A stretch of 64,000 nt of DNA, from contig NC_071389.1 of assembly GCF_022682495.2 (NCBI RefSeq), positions 57,806,239-57,870,238 on the forward strand, in the 5' to 3' direction. Position 1 is the stretch's first letter; every line of letters starts with the position of its first letter. Shown piece by piece: positions 25,416-37,249 of the stretch. The notes below the pieces were generated by a model, which saw only the letters and a program-made list of their open reading frames with translations, had not been told where the DNA came from and did no database searches. Source of the DNA: Desmodus rotundus. Taxonomy: Eukaryota > Chordata > Mammalia > Chiroptera > Phyllostomidae. Both the position numbers and the translations under genes were made by a program.

Positions 25416-25799
25416 TCCCTTGTAATTTTTAACAACAATTATAGATGTTTTTAATGGGGATGTCACAGAATCAAGTATTCATTACTACCTTCTTTTATAC
25501 TCCCTAATACCACAGCTCAGAGAGAATGTCAATGATTACTCAGAATTCCTCTCATCTTTGAATATTTTTTCTACGTTCCGCTTTTCTTCAAACATTCCCA
25601 TTCTCTAGATAGGCAGGATAAGAACTAGTGGAAGAAACCATTATAATTCTTTTGCCCATTTTCTCCTGATCTGCTCTTATTTCTCTCTTTTCAGCTTTGA
25701 ACTTGTGGATTCACTAAACACTTAAATTTATCTTGATTGACTAAACACAAACAAAGAAAGAGAGATTAAAGGAAATATAAATGCAGTCATCACACTCAA
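25416..25799. other. unique sequence
   Basis: Nothing recognised between the SINE and the old L1. Confidence 0.4.
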
Positions 25800-26615
25800 T
25801 TATTTTTCACTTTCTTCCTAGAATTGGCAATAAGACAAGGATGCAACTGCCCTTACTTTATTTAATGTTTTATTTTATAAGTAGCCAGCATGATAAGATA
25901 TGGGGGAAAGGAAATAGGACCAGTGTAATGGTTAGATAAAATAAAGGAAAATAGTATTATCTAATGAAAACCTGATTGTATACACATTGAAGATTCTGAA
26001 GAATCTACAAATTTTTAGAATGAATAAATGACTTTAGCAAAAAGACAGCATACAGAGCCAAAGCACAAATTGTATATGTATATATTAACAATACAAGTAA
26101 CATTTAAATTAAAAAAAAATGTTTATTACAGAAGCAGTAAAACATATTACATGCTGAAATAAATCTAACAAAATATGTACAATAACTTTAGACTAAAAAA
26201 TTCTAGGAGAGCATGAGATAAAATACAGATAAATAAAATAATATTTATACATGTCCACAGACTGGAAATTCAAAATTGTCAGTTAATCCCAACTTAGTGG
26301 ATACACTTAGTGCATTTCCAATTAAAATGCCAAGGAGGATGTGTGTATATGTGTGTATGTAAGTGAAAATCACATTTTGAAATTCATATGGAAATGGAAA
26401 GTGCTAAGACTAGCCAAGCCAACCCTGAGGAAGGCAGACATAACTAACAACCTTACTCCACTTATTAACGGCTAAGTTATATAGTAATATGGACACTATG
26501 CCACTGACGCCGCAACAGGCACATTCACCATCTGAATAAGGAGTCAAAAGTAGACACATAAATGCTCAACTAATTAAAGACACTGTGCTTTAAGATTTGA
26601 TCTTTTTTCTTGATA
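25800..26615 (+). mobile_element. ancient L1 ORF2 segment, left part (split by HAL1)
   Basis: Plus-strand L1 ORF2, beginning around the RT motif region (GAATTGGCAATAAGACAAGG, 25821-25840), and continuing through ATGTCCACAGACTGGAAATT-type sequence. It is full of stops. The same element resumes after the HAL1 insertion at about 28149, in the expected order and orientation. Confidence 0.8.
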
Positions 26616-26623
26616 AATAGCAC

Positions 26624-28148
26624 TTTTATTTTTATTTTTAAGTATATTTTATTGATTACCTTATTACAGTTGTCCCAATATTTTTCTCCCTTTATCCCCC
26701 CTCTGCCCTGCTCACCCCCACCCTCCAGCATTTCTTCCACCCTCAGCTCATGGCCATGGGTCGTACAAAGAAGTTCTTTGGCTTCTCTATTTCCTATACT
26801 ATTCTTAACCTCCCCCTGTCTATTTTGTACCTACCAATTATGCTTCTTATTCCCTTACCTTTCCCCCATTCTTCCCCTCCCCCTCCTCACTGATAACCCT
26901 CCCTATGATCTACATTTTTGTGATTCTGTTCCTCTTCTAGTTGGTTGCTTAGTTTTTGTTTTTGTTTTTTAGGTTCAGATATTGGTAATTGTCAGTTTCC
27001 TTTCATTTTGTTGTTCATAGTTTTGATCTTTTTGTATTTCTTAGATAAGTCCCTTTAACATTTCATATAACATGGGATTGGTAATGATGAACTCCTTTAA
27101 CTTTACCTTATCTCTGAAGCACTTTATCTGCCCTTCCATTCTAAATGATAGCTTTGCTGGACAGAGTCATCTTGGATGTAGGTCCTTGCCTTTCATGACT
27201 TCAAATATTCCTTTCTAGCCCCTTCTTGCCTGTAAGGTTTCTTTTGAGAAATCAAGTGATAGTCCTATAGACACTCCTTTGTAGGTAACTCTCTCCTTTT
27301 CTCTTGATACTTTTAAGATTCTCTCCTTATCTTTATCTTGGGTAACTTAATTGTGATGTGCCTCAGTGTGTTCCTCCTTGGATCTGATTTCTTTGGGACT
27401 CTCTGGGCTTCCTGGACTTCCTGGAAGTCTATTTCTTTTGCCAGATTGGGGAAGTTTTCCTTCATTATTTGTTCAAATTAAATATTCTATTTCTTGCACT
27501 TTCTCTTCACCTTCTGGGACCCCTATGATTTGGATGTTAGAGCAACTTAAAGTTGTCCCAGAGGTTCCTAAGCTTCTCCTTATTTTTTTGAAATCTTTTG
27601 AATTTCTTTGTTTTGTTCTAGTTCGATGTTTTTCTTCTTTTTGTTCCAAATTATTGATTTGAGTCCCAGTTTCCTTCTCTTCACTGTTGGTTAGAGAAGA
27701 GTATATATTTTCCTTTATTTCACTTTGTATAGCCTTCATTTCTTCCTTCATTTTGCAACCAAGCTCAATCAATTCTGTGAGCATCCTGATTACCAGTGTT
27801 TTGAACTCTGCATCAGAGAGCTTGTCTATCTTCTCATTGCTTAGCTCTTTTTTCTGGAGTTTTTATCTGTTCTTTCATTTGGGCCACATTTGTTTGTCTT
27901 GGTGCACCCGTGTATTGTAAGGGGGCAGAGTCTTAGGTATTCATCAGGGTGGGGCAACCCTCTTTGCTGCATTGTGGCACTGTGTGTCTGGATGAATGTT
28001 TCCTTAATTCCTTCATCGTCAGAGCTCAATGCAGTTTGACCTTCTGGTAGTTCTGGTTGTGTATTGTTTTCAAATTGGTTGTTATCCTTCTTTTGGTTGT
28101 GCAAGGAAGCAAAGCTTTTTTACCAATGCCTCCATCTTGGCCCCTCTG
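26624..28148 (-). mobile_element. HAL1 (ORF1-only half-L1) retrotransposon
   Basis: Read on the minus strand it starts CAGAGGGGCCAAGATGGAGG, continues through an ORF1-like region (27200-28110) and goes straight to a 3'UTR of L1 type ending in an A-rich tail. There is no ORF2. The length, about 1.5 kb, is that of a near-complete HAL1. ORF1 remnants are frames at 27841-28104 and 27473-27784; the latter carries SNIQIIGVPEGEEK, the L1 ORF1p RRM signature. It sits inside an old L1. Flanks TTGATAAATAGCAC and TTCAATAGTGGCAC are a plausible decayed target duplication. HAL1 elements are known in several mammals; they rely on L1 enzymes in trans. Confidence 0.85.
27473..27784 (-). pseudogene. HAL1/L1 ORF1p remnant, coiled coil plus RRM start
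   Basis: A 103-codon frame. It begins with a lysine/glutamate-rich helical stretch and ends with SNIQIIGVPEGEEK, matching the RRM entry of L1 ORF1p (an 'IRIIGVPEGEE'-type motif). The N-terminal part lies in another frame at 27841-28104, and the C-terminal domain is frameshifted after 27473. A nucleic-acid chaperone role is known for the family; this copy is broken. Confidence 0.85.
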
Positions 28149-29395
28149 AATAATTTTTTCAATAGTGGCACTGGGTCCATTATATAGGAAAAATGTATCT
28201 GTATTTTTACTTCATATATGACCAAAAATCAATTAAAGATCAAAGGCAGATCTATATGTGAAAAGCAAATCAGTAAAGCTTTTAAGGATAAAAATAGAAA
28301 AACAATTATGAGGTAAATAGGCAAATATTCTCAAATAGAACATAAAATGAACTAATCATATATTTTTTTAAAAAATGGATAAGTTAGATGACATTAAATT
28401 TAAGAATGTCTGTTTATCAGAATTTACCTTTATAGCATGAAAACAAGTTCTTATGATGAGAGAAGATATTCACTATATATAACTGACAGAAGACTAGTTT
28501 CTGGAATACATGAAGTTCTTCAACAAATCAATAAGGAAAATATACATAATCCAAAAATGAACAAAAGATTTAAGAAGGCATTTCATAGGAGATTACCAAA
28601 ATAACAATAAATATATGTAAAGATAATAATCTTCATCCTGTATCCAGACAATGTAGATTAAAATGACAATGTGATACCAATAAAACACACACACACTGGA
28701 ATAAAGTAAAAATGATGGAAAATGTAAAGTGTTAATACCTGGAACACTCATAACCTTCTGGTGGGAGTGCTAATTAGTAAAACCACATTGTAAATCCACA
28801 TGGCAGGGACTATTGAAGCTAAAAATGTGTATACATGATGACCCACCAATTCTCCTCCTGGGTTTATACCTAACTCATTGTGCATATGTTTGCCAAAGAT
28901 ATGTATTAGAATCTTTGTAGCAGTACTATCATAATTTCTCTAAACTGACAATTACCCAAATCCCTATCATTAGCTAAAGTGTGCTATATTCACAAAATGT
29001 AATGCCATACTATAGCAATGAGAAGGATCATTTTTAACTGCATAGAAAAACATGGATAAGTCTCACACATATTGCGCAAAAGTAGTTGGAAAAGAATACA
29101 TACCCTGAGATTCCATTCATATAAAGTACAAAAACATAAAAAAAGAATGCATTCTGTTAGAAGTCAGGGTAGAGTTTACTCTTACAGGGGTAGGGAGTGG
29201 AAGGAAAGGGAAAGACACTTTTTTGTAGTGCTGGTAATAATCTGGGGGTTTTGTTCTTTGGTCTGTTTTTGAAATTTTTTTTAGAGCCAACTAGATGAGA
29301 TAATGTAACTATGAAAATTCATCAAGCTGTACACTTGTGATATCTGATATTTTCTGGATGTTGATTAAACTTCATTAAAAGGTTTTTTTTTTATA
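28149..29395 (+). mobile_element. ancient L1 ORF2 segment and 3'UTR, right part
   Basis: This continues the L1 that starts at 25800. It holds ORF2 C-terminal texture (TTCTGGTGGGAGTGCTAATT near 28756; TGATGACCCACCAATTCTCC near 28836) and a 3'UTR ending with GCTGTACACTTGTGATATCT (29325-29344) and a short A/T tail. All frames are broken. Confidence 0.85.
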
Positions 29396-30073
29396 AGAAT
29401 GAAGAGAGAGAGGTTTCCTTTTTTCATCTCAGTACCCCTAATTTTCATAGTATAAAATATTTATCTTTTATTCCATTGCATATATTTTATTTTTAAAGAA
29501 TAAAATTTTGTTTTTATTAATACAGAAAATTCTAGTCCAAGCCATGCCCCATTTTACATATCTTGCAATATATATAACATGAGGCAGAGAGTACAAGCTA
29601 TTTAATTCTGATATTTCCATTTCAGGAATAAAAACCAGAAGGTTCAGATTTAAATATTTTTTATTAGAAACACCCATGGCAAGAAAGCAGGTTCAGTATG
29701 TGCGCCCCAAATCATTTCTGTCATCAGTCTTTTCAACACAGTTGGAATATATAATATTTCATTTTCATGACCTAACTGCACTAATTTGTCCAATTTTTCA
29801 GTCTTTAAAGATATAGTCAAATATATAAAGCAAATGTCCATCTGAGAAAATGTTGTGACTACCCTCTAATGAAAATTTCATAGTGAAGTGGATCTTCTTT
29901 TGAAAAGAGGAAATAAAAAACTGCTCAAAAATGCAGTGGTGATGTAAAAATAACTACATGCTGCATTAGGAATAGTAAGATAAGGATTTTTTAGTGGCTC
30001 CGTTTGTTTGTTCTTACTTCAAAATTCCCAGAAGCTTATGTTCCCTTGAACTACAAATGTTCTGTGTTTTATA
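29396..30073. other. AT-rich unique sequence
   Basis: Nothing recognised. Confidence 0.45.
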
Positions 30074-30746
30074 TGAGGTATGTCCAGAAGAAGTCCAACC
30101 ATTGTTAATATAATGAGAATGGTTTACGTTCTATCAATGAACCTGGCAGCCAAGGGGAGAGAACTGGAATGCGCATGTGTGAACAATGACGGTTTCACTG
30201 TAGTAGTCCATGTAGATGCCACTGAGTAAGCATGTGTATTTTGTAGCCACCACATTCAAAATGAGGGAGCCAGTCAAACAAAGAATCTGCTTCAGATTTT
30301 GTGTAACCTTGAACATTCCTCCATGGAAACTACACAGATGATTCAGAAAGGCACAGCTAGAGGCAACTGGTGATTGGCAGCTTCATCACAACAAAGGGCC
30401 TGCTCATGCATCACATCTCACGCAGAGATTTTTGGTGAAAAATCTAATCACCCAAGTAACTCAGCCCCACTACATCTGGATTTGGCATCCTGTGACTTCT
30501 GTCTCTTCCCCAAACTGAAATCACATTTGAAAGGGAAGAGATTTCAGACCCTCAGTGAGATTCAGGAAAACACAACAGGACAGCTGATGGCAACTGGGAG
30601 AACTGTGTGAGATCCCAAGATGCCTACTTTGAAGGGGACTGAGGTGACATTGTCCTATGGCAATGTTTCTTGTATCTTGTATCTTCTTGAATAAATGTTT
30701 CTTTTTTAATAGCAGATGGCTGGATACTTTCTGGACAGGTTTTGTA
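30074..30746 (+). mobile_element. mariner element, internally deleted
   Basis: The left end carries GGTATGTCCAGAAGAAGTCC. The right end, reverse-complemented, carries AACCTGTCCAGAAAGTATCC, forming imperfect terminal inverted repeats next to TA dinucleotides. The total is about 670 bp, against about 1.3 kb for autonomous mariners. N-terminal transposase sequence (EPVKQRICFRFCV, near 30265-30303) runs within about 60 bp into C-terminal sequence (GDWQLHHNKGPAH, near 30371-30410), so the middle is gone. The AATAAA near 30691 lies just inside the right end. Confidence 0.88.
30371..30610 (+). pseudogene. mariner transposase C-terminal remnant
   Basis: A 78-codon frame from 30374 encodes DLASCDFCLFPKLKSHLKGK, matching the 'PDLAPCDFFLFPKLK' motif at the third catalytic acidic residue (D34D class) of mariner transposases. 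EIQENTTGQL follows. A neighbouring frame just upstream gives the WQLHHNKGPAH segment around the second catalytic position (HDNAPAH in active relatives); the acidic residue reads N here. Frameshift, internal deletion and changed catalytic residue make it inactive. Confidence 0.88.
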
Positions 30747-31589
30747 TACTAATACCCTCTCCTTTTATATTTGTAAGAAAGTTATTGTCCTAGTATATAC
30801 ATTAGGAGCTCTGTTATGTCAAATGAAAGGGAATCATTGTGTTGTCTCTCTTTTATAAACGCATATCATTATGTTTGATTTTATAAGTCAATTGAATATT
30901 TTTATATTGTATACATTTCATACATACATATGCACTCACTCACTTGTTCACAAAGAAATGCATACACAACCTAAAATAACCCAAAATAAAATAGCACAAT
31001 TAATCCAGTTATCTTGACATATTATTTTACTCTAATTTCTCAGATATGGCTTATAGTTAGAAAATGTATTGAATTCACACTGCGGGCTCTGACTTAGGTA
31101 TACGAAGATAGAAAAGTATCATTTTCACTATAGCACATACAAAAACTAAATCTGGTTAATATTTAAGATCATATACTTTACTGAATCCATCAGATACTTG
31201 ATTTTTCATGACAATCAAATAACCCAAAATTCATACAACAGGAATCTCCAAAGAGAAACTTAATGAGAGTATTTGCTTGCCTTTAACAGATGCCAAATGC
31301 CATACAAGTTGGTAAAAAAAAAAATCAGCTGAAGTTTTTTTTTAATAAAATGGCTAAAGGTTTTGTGATAGCTAATGTATGAGTATAGAAATTTAGGATG
31401 TTACAGACACAAGAGGAATTCATATCCACTTGAAGGCTTTTTCAAATAACTTCGCTTTATGTTCTCAAGAAAGATGGTTTTGACAAGTCTAAAGTGAGTC
31501 TCATTTATTATGAAAGCCTGGAGGAGGAGAAACATAGCTACTGTGGAAAAGATGCAAATCCCCACTGGGATCCTTCTCCATTATATCTG
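30747..31589. other. AT-rich unique sequence
   Basis: No gene or named repeat recognised. Confidence 0.45.
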
Positions 31590-32145
31590 ATGTGGACACC
31601 AGCCTGCAGTGTCCACGGCATTGTGGCTGAGACAAGACAAATTCACATGGACTACAGAGTCCTGTGGAGAAAAAGGGAGGGCACGGCTACTCTCTCAAGG
31701 GGAGAGCACCCCAACCTTTGCCTTGACAAGCCTTTTATTGCTTTTCTGGGCACATTACATTGAGGATGGTCCTCACTTGCTATGCACAGGTTCACTTCAG
31801 GTGGCTACCTTTTACAGAAAACAAAGGAGAGGATGTTGCTAATTACATCAAAAAGGAAGAATATTTGCAAACATAAAGGGAAAAGTGGTTGAACTGGTTA
31901 CACTCATCCTTGGAAGGTTTAGCATAGATTTTAGGAAGTTACTTTAAAGATATGCAGTAAACTTTGCTGCCTCAATTCAGGGTGAGGGAGTTTTAGCAAA
32001 ACCAGAACTCATAGCAGCCTAGGTACAATGCAGGCCTGAGTCCCCACAGAAGAACCTATCTGCAGGCATGGGTCCTGTGTGCTGGACCTTGCTCCCTACT
32101 GGCCTTTCCGAGTGGGAGCTGGGCCCATGCCACGCAAAACAGTCT
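31590..32145 (-). mobile_element. ERV-type LTR, copy A
   Basis: This block is the reverse complement of the block at 46611-47144, with long matching runs such as GGAAGGTTTAGCATAGATTT (31913-31932 here). On the minus strand it begins near 32137 with TGTTTTGCGTGGCATGGGCC. It carries an AATAAA signal (minus strand, about 31733-31738), as expected of an LTR U3-R-U5 unit of about 500 bp. Sequence beyond the LTR end (31494-31600) could include adjacent internal sequence, but I cannot confirm a primer-binding site. No viral gene is visible. Confidence 0.7.
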
Positions 32146-32339
32146 CCTATATATAATCTTCCATGGAACAAAAGCCTAAAGCTGCCAAGGGAAGCATAAC
32201 AAACACTCTCCACCTTGGGCCATCGATTAAAATCCATTAGAGATAAAGAAAAAAAAAACAGAAAAACAGCAAAAATGACCTCAACCTGGGTAAGTGGCAG
32301 TAATATATCCTGAGCCCCATCAATAAGAATCACAAATGC
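32146..32339. other. unassigned flank of LTR copy A
   Basis: A minus-strand frame of 104 codons (32019-32333) crosses from here into the LTR. It begins MILIDGAQDILLPL and has a hydrophobic stretch, but I recognise no product. Given the LTR overlap it is probably a chance frame. Confidence 0.35.
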
Positions 32340-32875
32340 TAGAAGAAGTACAGCATTACTAAGAAGACTTCATCTATGAGACCAGGAGCATAGTACTGCC
32401 TAAGACTGACCAGAACAGCAGAGATTCCACTCACAACTCACCACCACCATCCTAGCAAGTGTTATATGAAGAGCAATAGTAGTCTAATCCTGGGAAAAAC
32501 ATCAAGAGAAAGAAATCTTCTCAGAAGGTATTTGTAATGGGAAGACCTAAAACTAAGGGTGGAATAAACAATGGGAAAACTCTGGAAGATCATTCCTCAA
32601 ACTAAACACAAGGTAACTCACAGATATTTGTAGCCTGTGGTACACAGAAGGCAGCTATTTCAACAACTCAAATCTAGCTCAACTCCTGACTAGACAGACT
32701 CAACCTTTGACAGTAAGGACTTTTTTAAAAAATGTCTTTTTAAAAATTTTCAACCATAAATAATATTTACCTAACTTTCTACTATTTTCTATAAAATGCC
32801 TAAATTTTATCACAAAATTACAGGACACACAAGAACCAAGAAAAGCAATACGTTGTCAAGAGACAAAGCAATTGC
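32340..32875 (+). mobile_element. old L1/HAL1 5' region, left part
   Basis: The sequence resembles the 5'UTR/ORF1-proximal part of old mammalian L1/HAL1 elements, for instance AACTCAAATCTAGCTCAACT (32665-32684) and CCTGACTAGACAGACTCAAC. It is interrupted by the VES SINE and resumes near 33165. Confidence 0.6.
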
Positions 32876-32879
32876 AGTG

Positions 32880-33160
32880 ACCACTGTGGTTCAGTTGACT
32901 GGCCGTCGTCCTGCAAGCTGAAAGGGTCGCCACTCAATTCTGGTCAGAGCATGTGACTGAGCTGCAAGCTTGTGCTCTGGCCCGGTCAGGACACTTGCAG
33001 AAGGCAAACAGTTGATGTTTCTCTCTTACACATCAATGTTTCTCTTTCTCTTCCCTTGGAAAAGAGGGACAAAAAGAGAGGGAGAGAAACAGATATGTGA
33101 GATACATTGATCAAATACAATAAAATAAAATAAAGTAAAGCAAAATAAAATAAAATTGAC
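32880..33160 (+). mobile_element. VES-type tRNA-derived bat SINE
   Basis: Head with CACTGTGGTTCAGTTGACTG (A-box region), a diverged B-box region, then CACATCAATGTTTCTCTTTC (33030-33049), AGAGGGAGAGAAAC and an AATAAAATAAAATAAAG tail. Target duplication: GACAAAGCAATT (left) and GACAAAGTAATT (right, near 33158-33169). This is the only plus-strand VES in the window. Confidence 0.92.
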
Positions 33161-33164
33161 AAAG

Positions 33165-33430
33165 TAATTAACAAAATCAGGTTCAGATATGACAAAGCTA
33201 TTGAAGTCATCAGACATAAAATTAAAAATGAATATAGTTAATATAGAAAGATACAGTGGAGATGATGAACAACATGATCAGAGAGGAGACTATAAAAAAT
33301 GAGTATAATGAAAATGCTAGAGATGAAATATACAGTAACAATAGTGAAGAATGTTTCCAATGGTCTCATCAGTAGATGACAATTGAGGAAAAATTTTTTA
33401 TATAATCAAAATGTTCTATATCTATATCTT
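33165..33430 (+). mobile_element. old L1/HAL1 ORF1 region, right part
   Basis: It continues the element left of the SINE, with ORF1-like phrases GAAAATGCTAGAGATGAAAT (33309-33328) and GGTCTCATCAGTAGATGACA. No frame is open. Confidence 0.6.
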
Positions 33431-33544
33431 TTTTAACTTTCTGGAAATGTTTATGGCAGGAACACGAAGATAACTTAACAGCTTATCTTTATTTCTTTTC
33501 ATAAAAATCAAGAAGATATAAACTCAGAAATTTTTTTAAAATGA

Positions 33545-36305
33545 AAGGACAAATTTATGGATTTTTTGCTTGCTTCATCCCTTCCCCTTTTTCACCCAGC
33601 CCTGTATTCTCCCTTCTCTATGACAAGGGTCAGTCTGTTTGTTCTGTGTTTCAATGAGTCTGTTCCTATTTTGTTTGTCATTTGTTTACCCACAAATGAG
33701 TCCACATGTGAGTGAAATCATATGGTGCTTGTCTTTCCCTGATTGACTTATTTCACTTAGCATAATGCTCTCCAGGTTGGTCCACACAAAGGGTAAGATT
33801 TCCTACTTTTTTATGGTTGAGTAGTATTCCATTGTGTAAATGTACCACAGTTTTTTATCCACTCATCTGCTGATGGGCACTTGGGCTGCTCCCAAATTTT
33901 GGCGATTGTAAATAATGCTGCAGTGAACATAGTGGTGCATATGTTCTTCCGAATTGGTATTTCAGGTTTCTTCAGATATATTCGCAGAAGTAGACTTGCT
34001 GAGTCATAACGCATTTCCATTTTTAAACTTTTGAGGTCACCTCATACTGCTTCCCACAGTAATTGTATCAATCTATATCCCCACCAATTGTGCATGAGGG
34101 TTTCTTTTTCTCCAAATCCTCGCCAACGCTTATTGTTTGTTGATTCATTGATGACAGCCATTCTTACAGGTGTGAGGCAATAATATCTCATTGTGGTTTT
34201 TCATATGTCTATGGGCCATCTACATGTCCTCTTTGAAGAAGTGTCTTTTCAGGTCCTTTGCCCATTTCAAATCAAATTGTTTGTTTTGTTCGTGTTCAGT
34301 TTTATTTTTTAAATAAATTTTGGATATTAATCCCTTATCAGATGTAACATTGGCAAATATGTTCTCCCATTCAGTGGGGTATATTTTCATATTGTTGATG
34401 GTTTCCTTTGCTTTGCAAAACTTTTTGGTTTGATACAGTCTCGTTTGTTTATTTTTTTCTTTTGTTTCCCTTGCCTGAGAATATATATCACAAAAAATAT
34501 TGCTGAAAGAATGTCTGAGATTTTACTGCCTATGCTTTCTTCTGGTATTTATATAGTTTTGAGTCTAACATTTAAGTATTTAATTTATTTTAACTTCATT
34601 CTTGTGTATAGTGAAGAAGTTTGTCTAGTTTCATTTTTTTGCATGTTATCTGTTCAATTTTTTCCAACACCATTTATCGAATAGACTAACTTTACCCCAT
34701 TGTATATTTTGGGCTCCTTTGTCAAGTATGTGTTGACCGTGTAGTCATGGGTTTATTTCTGGGATCTCTATTGTGTTCCCTTGACCTACATGTCTGTTTT
34801 AATGTCAGTACTATGCTTCTTTGATTGCTATGGCTCTGTAGTATAACTGTACTACATGATATCAGGTAGCATGATTCCTTCAAATTTGTTCTTCTTTCTC
34901 AAGATTGCTGTTGCCATTTAGGGTCTTTTGTGGTCCCATATAAATTTTTGGAATATTTGTTCTAGTTTTCTGAAATACGCCATTGGTATGTTGATAGCAA
35001 ATGTGAATCTATAGATTGCTTTGGGTAACATGGATAATTTAATGATGTTAATATTTTCTACCCATGAACATGGTATATGCTTCCATTTATTTGTATCTTC
35101 TTCAATTACTTTTTCCAGTGTATTATAATTTTTTGAGCACAGATCTTGTATGTACTTGGCTAAATTTATTCATAGGTAATATTTTTGATGCAATTTTAAA
35201 TAGGATTATTCTCTTACTTCCCCTTTCTGATAGTTTCTTATTGATGTGTAAAAATGCAACTGATTTCTGGATGTTTATTTTATATCCTGTTACTTTACTA
35301 AATTCACTTATCAGTTCAGTTCTACTAGATTTTGGTGGAATTTTGGGGGTTCTCTCTATATAAGCATCATATCATCTGCAAATAATGCCAGTTTTACATC
35401 TTCCTTTCCAATTTGGATGCTTTTCAATTTCTTCATCTTGTCTAGTGGTTGTGGCTAGGTTTTCCAGTGCTATGTTGAATAAAGGATGAAAGCGGACATC
35501 CCTGTCTTGTTCCCGACCTTCAAGGAAATGCTTGTAGTTTTTGCCCATTGAATATAATGCTGTCTGTGGGTCTGTCTTATAGGGACTATATTATGTTGTA
35601 GTATGTTCATTCCCTCTATTCCCAGTTTGCTGAGGGTTTTTATCATAAATGGATTTTATCAAATGCTTTTTTTTGCATCTATTGATATGATCATTTGATT
35701 TCTATCCTTTATTTTGTTTATGTGGTGTATCACATATATCAATTTGTGGGTATTGTACCAATGTTGCATCCCTGGAGTAAATCCCACTTGACCACAGTCT
35801 ATGATTTTTTTTAATGCATTGCTGGATTTATTTTGCTAATATTTTGTTGAGGATTTTAGCATCTATTCATTAGGTATATATACCTATAATTTTCCTTTTT
35901 TCTTTTTTGTAATGTCTTATCTGGCTTTGAAATTAGAACAATGCTGGTCTCATAAAATGAGAGGGGGTGGCTTCACTATTCTTCAATTTTTTGGAATAGT
36001 TTGAGAAGGAGAGGTGCTAGTTCTTTGAATGGTGGTAAAACTCACTGGGAAGCCATTCAGGACTTTTGTTTGTTGGGAGTTTTCATGATTACTGCTTCAA
36101 TTCCACTAGTTGTAATCTGTCCACATTCTTTTATTCTTCCTGATTAAGTTTTGGAAGATTATATGTTTCTAAAAATTTGTGTATTTCATCCAGATTTTCT
36201 AATTTGTTGGCATATATGTTCATAATATTTTCATAAAATCATGTGCTGTTCTTTATTGTCATTTGTAACTGCTCTTTCATTTCAGATTTTCATATCTTTA
36301 TCTTA
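33545..36305 (-). mobile_element. L1 ORF2 and 3'UTR, 5'-truncated
   Basis: About 2.75 kb of L1 on the minus strand. On the plus strand it starts with inverted 3'UTR/ORF2 end sequence and includes TTATGGTTGAGTAGTATTCC (33811-33830), GTCCTCTTTGAAGAAGTGTC (34227-34246) and, further on, RT-domain sequence to about 36300, where the element is truncated. A minus-strand remnant at 33811-34020 ends QPKCPSADEWIKNCGTFTQW, the conserved ORF2p C-terminus. Stops and frameshifts run throughout. Confidence 0.92.
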
Positions 36306-36730
36306 ATGGTGTTATACAACCCTATGCCGTTGCCAAAATTTATATTATCCTACATTAAAATGGGGACTTTAGTTGTATCTAAATTGTACTTTACTTTTTT
36401 AAAATCTGCTAAATGATTCTTTCATTTAACAAGGCATTCCATGACAACCCCCATTTAAGTTAGTCTCCTCTAAAAACTAGCTCAATTAAATTAAATGTTG
36501 AATAATACGGCGGTACTAAATCACACCTAGAACATTTTTACTTATCTCTATGCTATGCAAGGCAGTTAATTTCTAAGTCAAAATCTTCTGGTACTTTTTT
36601 TTCCCAGTGAAACATGTTATATGAAATCAGTATGAATAAAAATGAAGGAGTATTTATTATATAATAAAAACTTCAAGAATATATTATATACTTGGAGTAT
36701 CTTACATATCAAAATATTCTTCTTTACCAT
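36306..36730. other. AT-rich unique sequence
   Basis: Nothing recognised. Confidence 0.45.
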
Positions 36731-36940
36731 ATATTTGCATTCACGTGACTGTTTTTCAGGAGCTCTAGCAGAGCCATTATTAGTAACCTGCTAAATATAG
36801 CTACCCTTACAATGACACTATGACAATTAATAGTGCATTGATATCCCATGTCTGCAGCTTTTTGAAAAACTGCATACTGAAATTTGCACATTTATCTCAT
36901 CATAACTTGGATCAGATGTTTCATTATAGATAAAATAGTA
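36731..36940. other. candidate conserved non-coding block
   Basis: Repeat-free sequence with TATTTGCATTCACGTGACTG (36732-36751; octamer-like ATTTGCAT and an E-box CACGTG) and GACAATTAATAGTGCATTGA nearby. The composition suggests an enhancer-like element. This is inference only. Confidence 0.25.
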
Positions 36941-37249
36941 ACGTGAAGGGAAAAGGCATCTCATTTTTTCCTAAGAAAAGTTTTACAAATAAAAGTTGTT
37001 ATATTTCAATTACGGGACAAATTACAGATTATATCCACAACTATTAGATGATAAGAAAAAAGAGACATAAAATTGTTTAACAATAAGATACAATAAAGAA
37101 CTTTAAAGCCAAGAATATTTCCAGACTCTTCAAAGAGGTACAGACAAGATAGATCCTTTAAATACAACCTTTTATTATTAAAATCCACCGGGAGCCATTG
37201 GAAGAAGACATACATATCTGACTTAATAGCCCTCTGGGAGCTAAAATAT

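Noticed and set aside
26610..26972. 120-codon plus-strand frame rich in P, L and S
   Set aside because: It is the antisense of the HAL1 3'UTR.
27366..27920. Plus-strand frames of 98 and 77 codons
   Set aside because: These are antisense shadows of the HAL1 ORF1 region on the minus strand.
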